NCBI GenBank assembly: GCA_000310025.1
Contig: FN649752.1
Coordinates: 1,218,798-1,282,797 of the forward strand
DNA: 64,000 nucleotides
DNA from: Ectocarpus siliculosus
Lineage: Eukaryota > Sar > Phaeophyceae > Ectocarpales > Ectocarpaceae
Direction of reading: 5' to 3'
Part shown: positions 36,001 through 51,000 of the stretch, one piece after another
How the letters are laid out: every line of letters starts with the position of its first letter
Numbering within the stretch: the stretch's first letter is position 1
Translations under genes and position numbers: made by a program
The notes under the pieces: model-generated
Database searches by the model: none
Told to the model about the DNA's origin: nothing
What the model saw: the letters and a program-made list of their open reading frames with translations, nothing else

Positions 36001-39000
36001 TGTTTTGAAGCTCGCGCAAGCCCCCGACAAGACCTAGAACAAGCGCTCGGGCTCCCACGAACCCTCTGCTCAAGAGCATGGCCTCCAGAATCAAAGGAAT
36101 ATTCGGCAGTACCGTAAGGACCGGGCGGAACGCGGCACGCACGGACAGGGGTAGCTGCGGGTCCGGCCCCGTTCGTGCTAGAGTTGCGAAAAACCCGAGG
36201 AAGGGCCCGCCGCCGCCGCCGCCGCCGGGGTTGTTGTGGTAGCAGTTGCCAGCCCCTGCCGCCCTTTGCCTGCCCCATGGAAGGAGTCTCCATTGATGCA
36301 AGATAGGGTCGAAGTTTGGCAAAAGATGGGGTGTAGTGGAAAGGGGCACCTGTGGTATTGTGAGGACGAATAGCGGAAGGCACGACAGGGCACGGTGATC
36401 AAGTGCGACTTGGTTGTTGGTGAATCCAGACAAAGACCGAAACACAGTTGTAGAGACACCGTGGGAGAGGGCGGTGTACAGGTGTAGCAGGGTCGAGGAG
36501 GGAGTAGTGAGAACGCGATTCGGGACACAAAGATGAAGCGAACGGGGAAGCTCTATAAAGTTCCTGTGCCGGATAATCCTGTCGCTGCTTTATCAGACGA
36601 TGTTTGATGTTGTTGTTGGTTTCGTCAATTGTCGTCATAACATGAAGACCTGCTTGGACCGTCTTTCCGGAATCTCCTCCTTGATGCTCTTGAAAAGCAT
36701 AGAAACGTATTGCCGCGTGGCCATGAGCCAACCAAACGAATGTACAGATACCATCAGCAAGCCCGTTCCCAAGGAGGCTACGACACAACGGTCCAGCCTA
36801 TGCCATGCATTGCCAGGCTCAGGAAACATGTTTCAACAAGCAAGACCCACCGAAAACGCATTCATCAGCCTGCCTTGGGACCTGCCCCGCATTTTCTTTC
36901 AACACGAACACTCACTTCTTCACCGTTGACAAGGACCTTCTCTTGCCCCGCATGCATGCAAAGCATGACCGCCCGTAGGCTCTCAGCGAGCACAGCCAGA
37001 GACACCTTGGGCAGCTCATCGACTCCAGCGAAGACCGTCACTCCTCCCGCCATGAGAGTAGAAGCAATGACACTGCTGACAGCCTGATTAGTTGGTTGGT
37101 TATTTCGGTCACGTCAATTATGCGGCGGTAGAGATGGATGTGGAGGGCGCGCTGACGTAGGCATTCAGCGGGGATGAGGGTGGGGAGGTGCACCATCAGG
37201 AGGGAAGTGATAAACGTGCGGAGGTGGTCGACCTACTGGTTGATGCGCTTCCATCAGGTATAACCTACATGGTGAACAAGCCTGCACTACATGTGTTCTG
37301 AGTTTCGTTCAGTGAAATGTTCAAGGTATTGTCTAGCCCTGCGCAGTTTTTCATACAACGAAGGTAGACCACCATACCAACTCGTGTGAAGCAGCTGTAT
37401 CACCCTGACCAATGCAAATGAGTACATGACGACTGCCATACCCTCTCCTGCAGTCGTGTCCTCGACACGCTGAGTTGGTTGTTCAACGTGACCAAATTCT
37501 TGTTGATGCCTTTTAGGTGTGAATCAGACCAGCCCTTCGTTTAGTGAAAGGGGGTTGCTTCACTTGCACACGTATTGTTCAAAATACCTGCGGGGATGTA
37601 ACGCAGCCAGAATGTAGCTGGCGGAATGGTCGGCCGAAAGCAGTAGCCACATCTAGGGCCGCTGTCGATATATCCACTGGGGACGGGGGCGTTGTGAGGA
37701 AACTGCCACTAGTCCTATCGAACTGTCGACTGCGGTGCCTTTGGGAAGATGCTGAAACAAGCAAACCGCCATAGAGTCCCTTTCGGTGGTTGGACGCAAG
37801 ACAAGGGTCGGAAAAACATTTCGTAAGTGTCGATTTTGGTGGACAGCTGATTATAGAGAGCTTCGGTGAGGACTTACCTGTGGACAGAAGCCTACTTCCC
37901 ATGCTATCGAGTAAGGGTCGGTCATTCTAGAGTGGTAACAATGACAGGCCCGAAAAAAATAGTTGCTGAGATAACACGCTAGTGCTCGTGAGTGCAATGG
38001 TTCTCCCTACCCCCGACTGCTTCACCTTCGCACAGTGTACGGCGTGTAGCAAACACCTCTCGGATAATGGTGTGAGCCACAGCCTCTCCAGAGTGCCAGC
38101 GTATTCGAATCCATACGGGACGTTCCATGGTCCGACGCTGACCCGAATCAGCGGCGGTGGTGGCGGCGGCACCGAATCATTTTCCTGATCCTCATACCCT
38201 CCTCGTCCTTCATTTTTGGTCCCACCACTACCAGCAGCGCCGTGATCACTCCTGTCATCGTTGTCGGTTTGCAGGTCGCTTCTCTGCTGCGCTCGGCCGT
38301 TCAGGGGTTGCACCTCTTCGGGAGAGGTGTAGTAGTGGCGCAGATGGCACGCCCACAAAAACGGAAAATAATTTTCTTCTTCGTCGATTCCATGCTCTCG
38401 ATCCCGATGCCCATTGATTGAGGAAGGCGCCGACCGTGCCGTGGGCGATGAGGGTGCCATACCGCTGGCTGCCGATGTGGCAAGGGTTTCTCCTGCCTGT
38501 CGCCCTTGCCCTCCATTTTCCGAAGGGGGCGTAGGGGATGGCGATGGCGGTGGCATTAACACTGTTTGAAGAAGCTCTTCTACAACGTCCCGCTGCTGGA
38601 GCGCCTGGGTTGTGAGTGCTGTGATTGTGAGAGAATTGTACGCGGTCAATCCATCGGGTTGGCTAAACTCGCCCGACCAAGCGTTGAGACTCAGGAGGAG
38701 TGACTCCAGAACATCTTGGAGCTTGTTGCGTTCCGGCTTATTTGTCGCCGCGCTAACTCCTGCGGCGCCACCACCACCGTTGCCGCCGTCGGTTGAATGC
38801 AACGGCTCACTAATGGTGCAGGCCAGCACTGATTCTATCTGGGCGGTCCAATGGGCTCCCCGGGCAAGCAACTGTCCCTGCACGCTTGGTTGACGCCCCG
38901 TAGTCGTCTGCTCCCCGTTTTTCCCGCCATCTCCGTCACCACCGACCGCATAAGGGTCACCGCCGCTTCTCTCGCTGGTCGCAGTATTCGCTGGTTTGTT

Positions 39001-42000
39001 CGAAGAAGATGGTATCCCTGACTTTGGCAGTAGCCCAGGGATGGCGTTGAGGCCGCTGGTTCTCAAGCCAAGGTGACCGAAACCACCCCCCGCCTGGTAC
39101 TGGCGAAGAGAATTCGCGGCGATCTCCACATCTTCGGCGATTGCAGACATCAGCTGCCGGTCGAAGTCCCGGACCCAAATTTCCAAGCGGCCGACGGCTG
39201 GGATGGGGGACGAGAACGGTACCGCCTCGAGGCCGGCGCCGCAGCAGCGGACACCAGTAGCTGCCATATGGGTCCTAACGGTGGTCCCGTTGGTGCTAAC
39301 GACCTGTTTGAAAGCAAGCCGAAGGGACAAGCAGAACGAGCGACCGGAGGGTCGGTATTCATGAGAAACGCTGCTCTTCGTGTTGTGGTAACCATCGCTC
39401 AGACAGGCACACCGTGGATGAGCCCTTCCCGGGTATTCCAGGAGCCGCACGCGTAGCCACCCGGCCAACAAAATATATGTCTTGCTTGAAGGGAAAGACG
39501 CACCTCCTTCCACAGAATTTCCCCGATCCCTCGGAACATACACGCGGCGCGCTCGTTCGTCTCTCCCGCTGCTGCGCCAGACCCGACGCGACCCGCCGCC
39601 CAGTCGCGAAACAGCCTAAAGAGATGATGGCGAGGTAGGGCCAGCAGGCGGGGGCACACAGCCGTGCGCGAGCTCAGCCACCTGTGGCTCTCAAGCAGCA
39701 GTAGAAGCAAGGGCGAAGGGGTGGGCGGGGAATCTGCTGACGTGTCCCGTATATCATATCCCCACATCTTGTTCGAGGTTTCGCCGCTGTACACAAATCG
39801 CCAATCAGCATTGCTCCAGCCGCTGGCAAGTGCACACAATGCTCAGTTCTATATTTTGATCCGCTTGTGATCACTGCGCCTCGCACTCACAGTCTGGGTT
39901 GCACCTATTCTCCGGACTTCGGTGTTCTCGGTGGCATTCCCGCCAAGAAAAGTAGGGCTAGATATCTCGACCTACGTCTACGATGAGTCCACTTGTTCGT
40001 TTTTTATCTGCTCATGTGAAACGTGCCTGTCCATAGTGATGGAGACGCCCTCCAAGTCGTCTTGGAGTTTGCGCACTTTCGCGAGCAGACTCCTGCCCCC
40101 TCTTTCAGCTCCTTGCTGTTTTCCTGCTAGGACAGTCATGCACGTGTCTGCTCGAAGTGTCCCCAGGATGTTCTGGAATGATCTGTGTTTTGGACACCAC
40201 CAGAACGTTGGGAGGGGGGTGTCGGAAACGACATGATGAGAATGCACAGCACCGATGTGGTGAAAAAGTGCTGAAAAGAAGGTCCCATCACTGATTAGTT
40301 CCTTGGATCCTTGAATGATGGCTTGGGTGAAGGTGGGCGATGAACGACCTCTTGGCCCGTGGCATATTTCGGTCTCGGACAAGCTTGGTGTGCACCATCA
40401 CGGGAATAGGACTGACGCGTTACCCGAACTCCGACGAGGGTCGACTCCATTCCTGACCGCACCATATCCCCGAACAACCCTTATCCCTACCACTCAAAAA
40501 GCATGTCGCTCACCCCGAAACGTCCGTGAAGCGCACCCTGTCGTGCGCTGGGACTCCATCGTCGAGGTGTTCAGGAACAAAGGCCGGTGCCAGTCGAACC
40601 CACTGCTCTTGCACGGCCATCCAGTTTGTGAGTATCTCCTAGAACACGAAATGGGCCATGTTCCACGGCGATTGGTAGCGAGCAACACCAAGGGCAGAAA
40701 GGAAAGTGCGCAGCATCACATGCACAAGTATGCTGATGTTTGTTCGCAGCCTCTAGTGGCTTTTCGGAGATTGCGGCTTCTAAATCAAATTGCCGGGACA
40801 CGCGCGGAGAAGTCGATGTGAGCACGAATACCATCTTCATCGTCGATGTAGCTCGCGGCATACCATCCCGTGTAGCGTACCTGAAACCAAGAAATCCTCT
40901 TTTGCCACTCCAGAGCAGCTTGTCCGATATTTCCCACAGCCAGCAGCGCGGAAGGAGCATCAACAACGCTATCCACCACCAACCGGCAGTGTTCCGCAAG
41001 GCGCAGCAGCTCATCTCCGTTCGACAACAGTGAAGTGAATCCCTCGCTCGCTGGCAAATCACTGGCGCCTCCACTGCCACCGCCGCCCACCCCCCCCGCT
41101 ATGGTGCCAGCGCTGTATCCTTGCTGGACTAAGGCGGGCTCTGCTAACACCCGCGAGTACAGCCGACGACGCCTTAGAGAGTCTGAGTCCACTGTCGGAG
41201 ACTGCTTGGTGATTCCAGGGGCTGGGGCACCCTCGTTGAAACGCCACAGAAAAATCATCGGGGCTGCTTCCCACACGCCCTCTAGCTCCTGGTGTGGTTC
41301 GGTTGGTGAGCATGTCATTGAAGAGATGGTGTTGCGAGCAAGGGGGCGGGGTGCGTAAGGTTTCCCAGGACATTCTAGATATGCGTGCCGCTACGATGAC
41401 GAGTGAAAACTGTTCAAGAGGGTCGTCGGCGAAACTGCTGTAGACGATGGAATGTGGAAGAAAACGTAAGCCAGTGAAGAGTCCCTACGATAAAACTACG
41501 AATAGATTATCACAGAGAGACATCTTGTCGGGCACAGTGAGGCCTTTGTTCACACTCTGATTGCCACACAGACTTCATTCGTTCCACGGAAACTCGACTT
41601 TGGATTTTGCATACCAGCCAGAGTATGATGTTCTGCCCTTGCGCCCGCTGTGGTTTGAGATGCAAGTAGATGAGAACCTAAGCACCATTCCATGTTTGAC
41701 TATGCTTTGAGTTCTCGATTGAAAACAAGCTCGAGTCAAGTTATCACTAAGAGCATCTCCCTTGGGAGAAATCGGCGCTACAACTGTGGAAGAGACCCGA
41801 AAATCGGGTACTTCATGTCTCTCATATGGAGACAAACCCACCTCGAGTGTGTTGCGGAGCACGGCGCTAGCGGTCGCCTCCGCGGAGATCGAGCCTATCA
41901 CCTTAATCTTCTCAAGTAACTCGTGGTTGAGCAAGGTTGCCAACGACAACCCCCCCCACTCCGCTGCCATCGGGAACACCTACGCGGAGGAGCACAGCAG

Positions 42001-45000
42001 ACAGACGACAACAGAATTGGCGCGAAATCATGGCGTTTTTTCTACAAGCACGGAGAGGTATGAAGGAGGTGAACATGTAAATGCGGACATGTCCCGCTTT
42101 AACTTCATGCACGAAGCTAGGCATAGGGACAAGCAATCGGCTTCAAGACACAATGGGCGGCAACACCTCGTTTTCAGGGCTGGCACGTGCCACTCGAATC
42201 CAACAAGGCAGTTATAATAAACACAGCTTTAGCAAACGCGGCGTTGGGCCTTGAATAGATACCTTCTCGTAGGGACCTTTTCGCGTCGAAATTGTTCTGA
42301 TGGCTGCCTGTCCAGCCACAGCGAAGTTCGGGTGTACCGTGGCAGCTGGCAGCCACGTTGCAGAAATGTCTAAGGGTTGATTCAAACCCTTGCAAAATTG
42401 AGGTTGCCTCAGGCTTCGACACAACCCACCACCACAGTAACTCGCACTGACTATTCAATGGCCCCGCCGGCGAAGCGCCTCATCATGGGCTCGAAATTGA
42501 AGTGTTCCTCTGACTACGGGAAACACGCACGCGAAACTGAACGCAGTCCTTGGGTATGAGACAAATATCGGTGTTGTTGTCCCAATACAGTGTTCACAGC
42601 CGTGATGTCCTGGAACCAACGGAGATATCTGCGATTGTCGTGCCCTCATTCTTGCGAAACACGTGGCCAAATCGACTTCTCGACCGATGCGCATACGTTA
42701 TCTAAGCAGCATGGCCGCCAGGCTATTTTTCTTCATCACACCACACCTCGTAAACCTCTGCTCGCCGTCGTGCATCTCCTCGACGCTCACGCCCAGCCAC
42801 CGAGGACACGACTGCGGCCGCCTTACTGACCCTTAGCTTGCCACCGGCGTCGAATTTGGGGGGAATCACCCGCGTTGCGACTGACGAAAACACCTTCGCG
42901 GTGCCAGAAGACGATGGTCCCGTGACCGAATCGGTAGACTCAGTCGCTAATGGATCCACAGAGTCTGCCACTCCCGTTTTTTCGATCGCGGTTTTTTCGC
43001 CCTTTTCCGCTGAAGGTGGTTCCGCTTGGTTGAACGATTCGCCGTTGTTGTCGTTTATGTCAGCTGGTGGTCCTTTTTCCAGGCCGGCGGCATGTCTGAG
43101 GGCGGGCATGAACTCTTTTCGGGCTGCCCTCTTGAGGTCCTGGCAGGGGAAAAAAAAATTCGGCCATGTCAATACGATACTGATGATGCTGGAGGAAGAG
43201 GAGGTGAAGATGTTTGAGAGTCATCGGTCTTGAGTGATTCAGGCTTGTTTGGGGGACCACCACAAGGTGCGCGATGATTGACAGGGAGGTAAACACAGAG
43301 CATGAGAACGTGCAAACTGTTTACTTTCGCAGTCACAGAGCACTTAACACTAACCTCGTTCAGTGGCATTGCCTGCTCCACCCTCTCCCAGTACGCTGCG
43401 CTCAGGTCTCGGTTATGCAGAAATCCAACGGCCTCGACCACCCTGCCAAGGTGCGCCAGGGTCGCCTCGCAAGAAGCGGAAACCTCGTCTGCGCACCCGG
43501 CGGTTTCCACGGCGAAAGCGTGTGCGCGGACAACCCGGGAAAGCTGGCTAGCCATGACATCGGCGTCGCAGAAGATGAGTGCGGAGCTTTCCCACTCTTG
43601 GCGGATATGGACGGCCTTTCGTTGGGCCTCCCACTTGAGAACCAGCTGTTGTGGGGGACCCATGTGCAAAGAGTTGATGCGGTGGAAAAAACGAAGAGAA
43701 AGGTTGTACGGGGAGCGGGACTGTGTGTCAAGCTTGCGTGGCAGAATCATCCAAGGCGTTGATTACAAGGAACCTGAGGTGCCGGCGACCCCGCGACGTA
43801 GAGTGCTAAAAGAACACTCACAAGACATGGGACTAGTTGGAATCATTTTGTCTATGATCGCAGAGGCCGTCGTCTTGAACGAGTTAGAAGCAAGCACGAG
43901 GTGTAACGCAGTGGTACCGCCTGTTGGAATACTCAATGTCAGTCATACGTATTGGTACTGCTGTATACACAGCACGTTGGTATGCACCTGAGGAGTATTA
44001 CCGGAATAGTCTTCGGTAGATTATACACACCTACGGGTTATATGTTGAACCATAGGAGTATGGTACATCGGACCATTGTCCAGTAGGATATTCTTGGATT
44101 GGTTCTATAGGTCGGATTAACCGACTGTTACCGTGACCGGTGCGTTGCAATAGTCCGTATGTGTGCATCTTTCCGTGATAGCTTGGAGGCTCGCCCCCTG
44201 TGGTGCTCGCCCCCTCTCGATAACTCTCCTTTCTTTCCCTCTTCTTCCAAGGCCCTTGGCCTCTTCCAAGTCCTTCGGGACTCTTGCGAGGCCCAGGACT
44301 CCTCTTCTCTTCCTTACCTTTCGGCCACTTAAGCGCCAATTCAAACCATCAATCTGGTCTACAACACAAGTGTACTTTACAGTCACTCTGTGAGCCTCTG
44401 CACACTGTTATTACACAGTGCCACATCCAGGATACACTTATCATAAGGTTACATCCCAACAGGTTAGAGCCTCGAGCTCTACATCCCAACACCGCCTTGG
44501 GTCACACTGTCGTAGCAAAACATATTGACTAGAGGGCGAATACAGGCATATGTCAGTTAGGCGAATACCATGTGGACAGATATTGAACGCCTGGGGTGGC
44601 CTGGCTACGCCACTTTGCGTTCCTCATGATAGCGTTCTTCATAGACAGGATGCCTTCATGCACGCTACCAAGGCGCGACGTTTGCTTCGAAAATGGGGAA
44701 AACAACTGCTCCCACACCTGTCTCCTCTCAGCGCCGACCCGTTCAAGGTCGAGCCGCATGTTTTCCTCGTCAAACTGGTTCTTGCCTCCCCCTTTCGCAA
44801 GCGCCCTGACCACGTCTTTGTCAAGGAACCCGCTGTAGTGGTGGTACCGAGATTCGTCTTCCTGTGGCATTCAAGAAACGAGCCCAAACAAAATGAGAAC
44901 CGTGTTAGGGTGACAAAACTATCTCCGACTTGGTTGGGATTGGTGTTGTACATGTTCCCGACCACATCTCTACGAGAAAACATGGCCGTCGAAAAAAAAT

Positions 45001-48000
45001 GAAAGCGGCACTTGCTATAGGCAGATGCCGGGAAGAAAAAAGAGGGAAAAGCGCCTCCGCGGTGGAATGATCCAAATTGCGACATCCTGATCGACCAGAA
45101 CCTCAACACATGTGGAAAAGCCTTGGTCAAGTAGTGCAATGAATTAACATATCTGACCTGTAAATCGGCCAACCGTTGGCGGTACCCTTCCAACCGCGAG
45201 CAGGCTTTCGTGGGATCCGTGGAAGCGTTCGACAGAGCAGGATCCAGAATATCTGCCTCTAACCGATCGATGTCGCGGCTCAACGACTCCAACGCCTGGG
45301 ATTCCCAGTGAAACGTGAGGAGTGCAATGTCTAGGCTGGGAAGCAATTGGCGCGGAGCGTTTCAGGTAGGTCCAATCTGACAGAGCATGGTGCGTGACGT
45401 CCTTTCGGTTGTCGTGTCTTCGGAGGGAGACTATGCAATCAAACTCTCAATGCGAACACAACAATAAATGAAAGCAACACAACCGGGTGGAGTATCGACG
45501 GTTGCATTTATACGGTAAAACTCAGGTGACCGGTGCCCGTGAAACATGTGACCACGCTGGAAGCTTGCAACAGAATGCGCCCTTGTGTGGAGTAGATCGA
45601 TCGCGCTATCACATTCCATTTTCTTGTCGTCAGCAAAACTACATTACCGGACTGCCATACCAGCAGTTTGTCAGATAAGCAGAAGAAGGACAACCAGGCA
45701 CGAAAACTGAGGACGTCTTGCCTTCCTAAGGAGAGAAGAAAACTCCTGGCTCGCGATGCGCATGTTGATGTGCGCCTGGTCTACCGAGCGCTGCAGAACG
45801 ACCAGGTGATAGCCGACATTTTCCGTCGCCTCTCGCGTTTGGTTCTCCACCGCTCGGAAATCGTACCCGCCCCTGTCGTCAAAGAAACCACACGATTTTC
45901 CAGCAGTCCCGCGAGAAACGTTGTTCTTACCACCGTCGTCTGGCGGCGGGTCGGTTTGCTGCTCGCTGCGGGCAACATCGTTGGTTGGCGTTTCGTCTTT
46001 TCCGTTTCCATCCCCTCGCGAGGTCTTCGTTGGCGAAAATGCCGTTATTTCTGCCGGTTTGGAAGTGGTCGGTGGTGATAGTGGCATCGATGAGCCGTCG
46101 CCGTTCGCGGACACAACTCCACTGCCTGTTTTGACCGCCAAGCGGGGTAATGGCCAGGCATCGAAGCACCCGATCTTTTTCAGCAAAATCCCAAGCTCTT
46201 GGAGCTTCTGAACCTCGTCGCGCAATTGCCACAGCCACTGTTCTATCTGGCACAAGAACACCGCCTACAAGCGGGTAGATGCACAATTGCACGAAGGTTG
46301 CGGTTGGGAGATTAGAGACGAAAAATTACCCCGGAATGTCAGAGAGAATCACACGGAAGGATAAGTGTGTCTCGTCGAAAGGTTGTTACGGGGAATCAAG
46401 GTTACCCTGACAGTACAATGCTGGAGCTATCACAGCTTTCTCAATGTTCGAGAGGTGTCTCCGACTGTGATCTCACAGTTCCTCTAGTGAACCAACCTTC
46501 TCGCCAATGGCATCCACCCCTAGGAGTCCACCGCTCAGTATTGCGTTGCATCGGCGGAAGACCGCTCCTAGAATTGCCGTAGCATTTAGCATTATCCGCG
46601 GCCCAATCAATCGGACATCCTCGAGGCACTTCTCGGGTAGAGCCTGCATAATTATGGGACGTTATCATCGCTTCAACTGAAAATGTGTGGTCCCTTTGGA
46701 AGTGAAAGAGTGCGTTTCGTAACCTGCCGACACGCCAAGCGTTCCGACGACAACAAACGTATCAATGTATTGCGACGTGTACCAAACTGTTCTCTCCACC
46801 ATTCCCGTTGTAAACTCCGTGTGCAAACGACCAAAGAGGGGTAAATTCGCTTCTGCCGCCGTCTAGAAGCCTGTGCTGTTATCTACGCGACACGTGCGAG
46901 GACAACAGAGCTAAAATAGAGGGTGAATAGCCTAGAAACGGTATTGTTTTCGTTGTGTGGCGAGGCACCACTTGATGTGCAGGCTTCGGGTTTGGAAGAG
47001 CGCCCCAACCCAATAAAGTTAAGTCAATGGCAAAGTCGGCTGTCTGTTTCTCCCTTTCGTGCATTCTGGCTCACCACGAGGTATGTTATCAAGTCCGTCG
47101 CGTTTATCGATAGCAGTGCTTGCGGGCTGTCGATCTTGGTGGCACGAACAGTTTGCCGGAAGCGTTCGAACCTCGAGTACCAGCTATGGAGCCATTCCGT
47201 AGTGGGCTTGGCGAGCAAAACCTGTCAACGCGGTGTGATCATGTCGGCCGACGGTTTGGGTGCATTCAGGGCTGCCGCTGTTCGCTTCTCGACGTGCACG
47301 GTCGTTTTGAGAGTGCATGTCACAAGACTTCCGTTCGCTCCAAGTCCTGTGCATTGTGCCTCTGAGCCAGGCGACGCAGACCGGTCGACCACGAATTGCA
47401 ATGGACGAAAGCTGTAGAGAAAATGAGTAACGATTGGAATGGTTGACTCCATGATGCGCTGAACGTTCTCCGGGCTGCCTCGATCTCGTTTCCTATCCCA
47501 CGATCGCCAAAAGCATGCCTTTCCCTCGGTGATTACAGCCGCGTGAACACACGAACACCCCTCCTCTGGTGCACATGATGACACGTGAAGACACCCTGCA
47601 GAGCTTATTCCAGAACTGCCCTTCGCCGCCGTATGGAAGCTTTTAGCTGACCCCGCCATGGTAACGACAAACCGTCTCAGTGGATATGTTGGTGATCAAG
47701 TCGAGACTTTCACGTTTGAATCCTGGGAGAAAAACTCACCGGGGAGAGGTCGAGACACCCCGCCTTGTTCCCTGTTCTCTTTGCGGAGGCTATCACGTCT
47801 GCCGCGATCGCATCGGGATCAGAGGTGCTCTGCAGTCTTTCGTATTCCCTTTCCCTCTCTGCTGTAAACGTTCCTAGAGCCTGATCGAAGGACAATGACG
47901 AAAATGGCCATCACGCGGCATAGGTTATTCCTCCACCTTTTCCGATTCAGCCTGGTTCGAACAACGGGCAATCGAGCCCTACGATTCCAACGAGTAATAT

Positions 48001-51000
48001 TTTCGATAGTATGTTCAATGGGTGTATAAGTTCTTCGTACTCAGGAATATTATATAAGCATGTTGGTAGTCCATCGCTATTGTAGCTTCACCTGAAACTC
48101 CTGCAGTAGAGGTCGAAACCCGTCCACCATGCGGTACACTGAGTTATGGCTGGACGCGAGCGACAAGAACACCTGACAGACAATAGGGTCAGATGGTGTC
48201 GAAGGTCCGCATGCGCGATCCGAAGCAGCACTCAGCAATTTTGACATGTTCATAAACAATAGCGGTTTTTTTACTCTTCTTTCGTGCGTGGCGGTAAGGC
48301 GTTGAACGCGCGATAGCGAGCCGTTTGCCCTCCCTTTTCCCTTCCTCGCGACTGCTCATACACAAGAGAGACTATTTGCGGACGTACTGCTGTCACCTTA
48401 TCTTGCAGACCACGGTAGTAAGGGTCTTCGGAAAGGTTCTCCAACCAACCGCACTCGTCCATGGGTCCCTCGGCAACCTGCTCCATCCTGTGCGTGGTTT
48501 CCGCAATACCCCTCCCCCCTGTCTCCTGCCAAGATGTAGAGGTGTTCTCTCTCTCCGACGCTGCACATCCGTCGGTGGATGAACCGATGGTTCAATGTTG
48601 TAGTTTTCGAAGAGGTGACGTACGTACGAGCCAAAACGAGTGCAAGGGAGCATTCTGAGAAATAGGAACCGCGTCGACTGCAAGCCATCGAGACCCTTCG
48701 CAATGCCTCGGATGAACCAGTAGGGTTGGGACATCTTTGTATTGCCGCCACTGCGTAGCAAGAAAAAATTATTAGCATTCTCACCAATTTCTTCATCACC
48801 GCCTTGCGGTAGCTCGAAGCCCAGTCCGTATCCTTCAACCATTGTCTGGTACGGCTTTACATCGGGGTGCTCTAGGATGCATGGGACTCGCGCAAGAGCG
48901 GTCAGCACCTGCACTTGAGCTTGTTTGGCGCGGCGCACGAAGTCTTCTAGAGGTGGGAACACTTGCAGGTCCCATTCCTCGAAGTTTCCGCGGACGTCGA
49001 CCTAGCGGAATGATGGGCCGGGACAAGGGCTCCACTTTATCTCGGAAGAAGGTAGTAGAGGTGAAAGCGTCCGCTGCTTCCGGACATATGACATCGTTTT
49101 TGTATGAAGCGCGTTGCGGAGAACCGTACATCAATATGGATTGGTACTACCTGATGGATGGCAATATTCTATTTCTACCTGGCGCCGATACAGAACGGTA
49201 TCTTGGCGGAAGTTGTAGCACGTAGGGGACGTCTGGGCCACTCCACATGCCCCACTCACGTATCCTCATGCTCGTGGCATTCACCAGCGTTCACCTTAAG
49301 ACTGATCCCGCCGCAGGGGGCGGTGCTGATGCCGTAAATCTCAGACAGATGCTCTGGTCTCATCGATGTTCTTGTGCGCGAAGGATGGGCTGCAACCTCT
49401 ACCCCTGAGAGCGAGTCAGTGTTACTATTTGCGTCCCACATACTGGCGTCCAGCACGGTCGGGTTTCGATGGTCCTTGTTCTCATTGATGGGCCTGCTTG
49501 TTGTAAGGATTCACGGCGGGCGATGCACAGCAAGAGAGGATGTCAACGGTGCAATACGTCGAAATAGAGAGCATATGACGGGGACATTGGGCTAAGATGA
49601 GGAAGTAACCGGTGTGACGAGGGATCAGGACAACGCTGTGCCGCTCACTCGGTTCCGCGCACAAGGATGAGGGTTGTCTTTTTCCACGTGGGCTCCACCA
49701 CACCACCCCAAAGCTGAAAGCTACTTCGCGCCCATCATCCAACGAAAATCTACTAGTAATCGAGCTGCTTCTCACAGCTCTTTATCACATTTTGAGAGCA
49801 CTCTGTGAACAGGTAAGGGTCCTTACAGGATGGTGCGTCAACCCATTCTGTTCTCGTGTAATTTCCATCGCTATGAAATCCGGGGCACCAAGCAAACTCC
49901 AGGACTGCGCCAAACAAGCAGCAGGCTTGGCCATTGAACGCCCCGCTCACCGAGCGTGTTCACGCTGCTTTTCTTCGTCCGCGGCTAGTCTCGACACCAT
50001 CAATGCCTCCACCTCGCCGTCTTCCTCCTCAGAGAAATCGGAAGATACCTCGCTGAGCTGAGCGTCGATACCACCAAGACATGCAGCGCTCAGCTTCAGC
50101 GCTGCCGACAAGAACACGTCCTCTGTTACACCCTTCTGCTCGCCACTAAACCTGCCCAGGTCGCGGTTGGGAGGTGGTCGTTCTTGTAATCATTGTTTGA
50201 AGATTAACCCCAGACCCCGTGCAAGCCGGGCATTTACCGTTTTACTTCAAACAGAGGCGCCTCCAACACGTGGACCTTCAACCTGCCACCACACTTCTGC
50301 AAGGACATTGGATGTTTCACGGTATTTTGCGGCCACCACCTCGTTACTGTCAAGTACACCAAAGCCTTTCTTGAAAACGCTTTCCTACGCCCTCCTCTAG
50401 AGACAAGGGGGAGAGGGGGGGGGCAGGACCATCGTGCCAGCGGATGGAAGAGCTTTTGTGCCTGCATCGCCTTAGTAGTTGCGGCTGTCGCTAAGGCCCA
50501 CCTCCGAGGGTGGGACGACAGACTTCTGCCGACCGGCAATACCAACCATGGCAACTACGAACTCAAGCCCAGACGCTCCCGGTAATCTGCGATTCTAACA
50601 ACCCCGTCTTCGGCAAATCAAACATATTATTTTTGGCGTCGATACGCGAACCTCAAGAACCACGGCGAAGGGTGGCAAACACCTGTGTGTGATGGGGAAG
50701 AACTCCTCTCCACGCAAGTTGGGCGTGATTTCAGCCTCGAACGTTTCGATGAGCACTGGCTTTGCACCGAGAGGGTTCTTGATCGCGAGAGTCTCCGTTG
50801 CGTGCGGGATGAGCTCACAAGCCAGCTGAATTGCCCGAGGCACCGACAAGCAATTGTCCTGGACAGAAATTCTGCTGCAGAAGTTGAATCTGGTGAAAAG
50901 GGGGGAGAGAGGGGGACGTGTAATTGCTTGCCATGTTCGTTGGGCATTGCCCGCATGTCTTGCCGCGTGTCTATTTCGAGGTAGAGGGACATTCCTACTC

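Noticed and set aside
37879-37902. Possible P-loop (SRLLSTGKS) for AAA1 on the minus strand
   Set aside because: The glycine spacing does not fit GxxxxGK[ST], and the GK is created only by reading through a strong donor CAG|GTAAGT.
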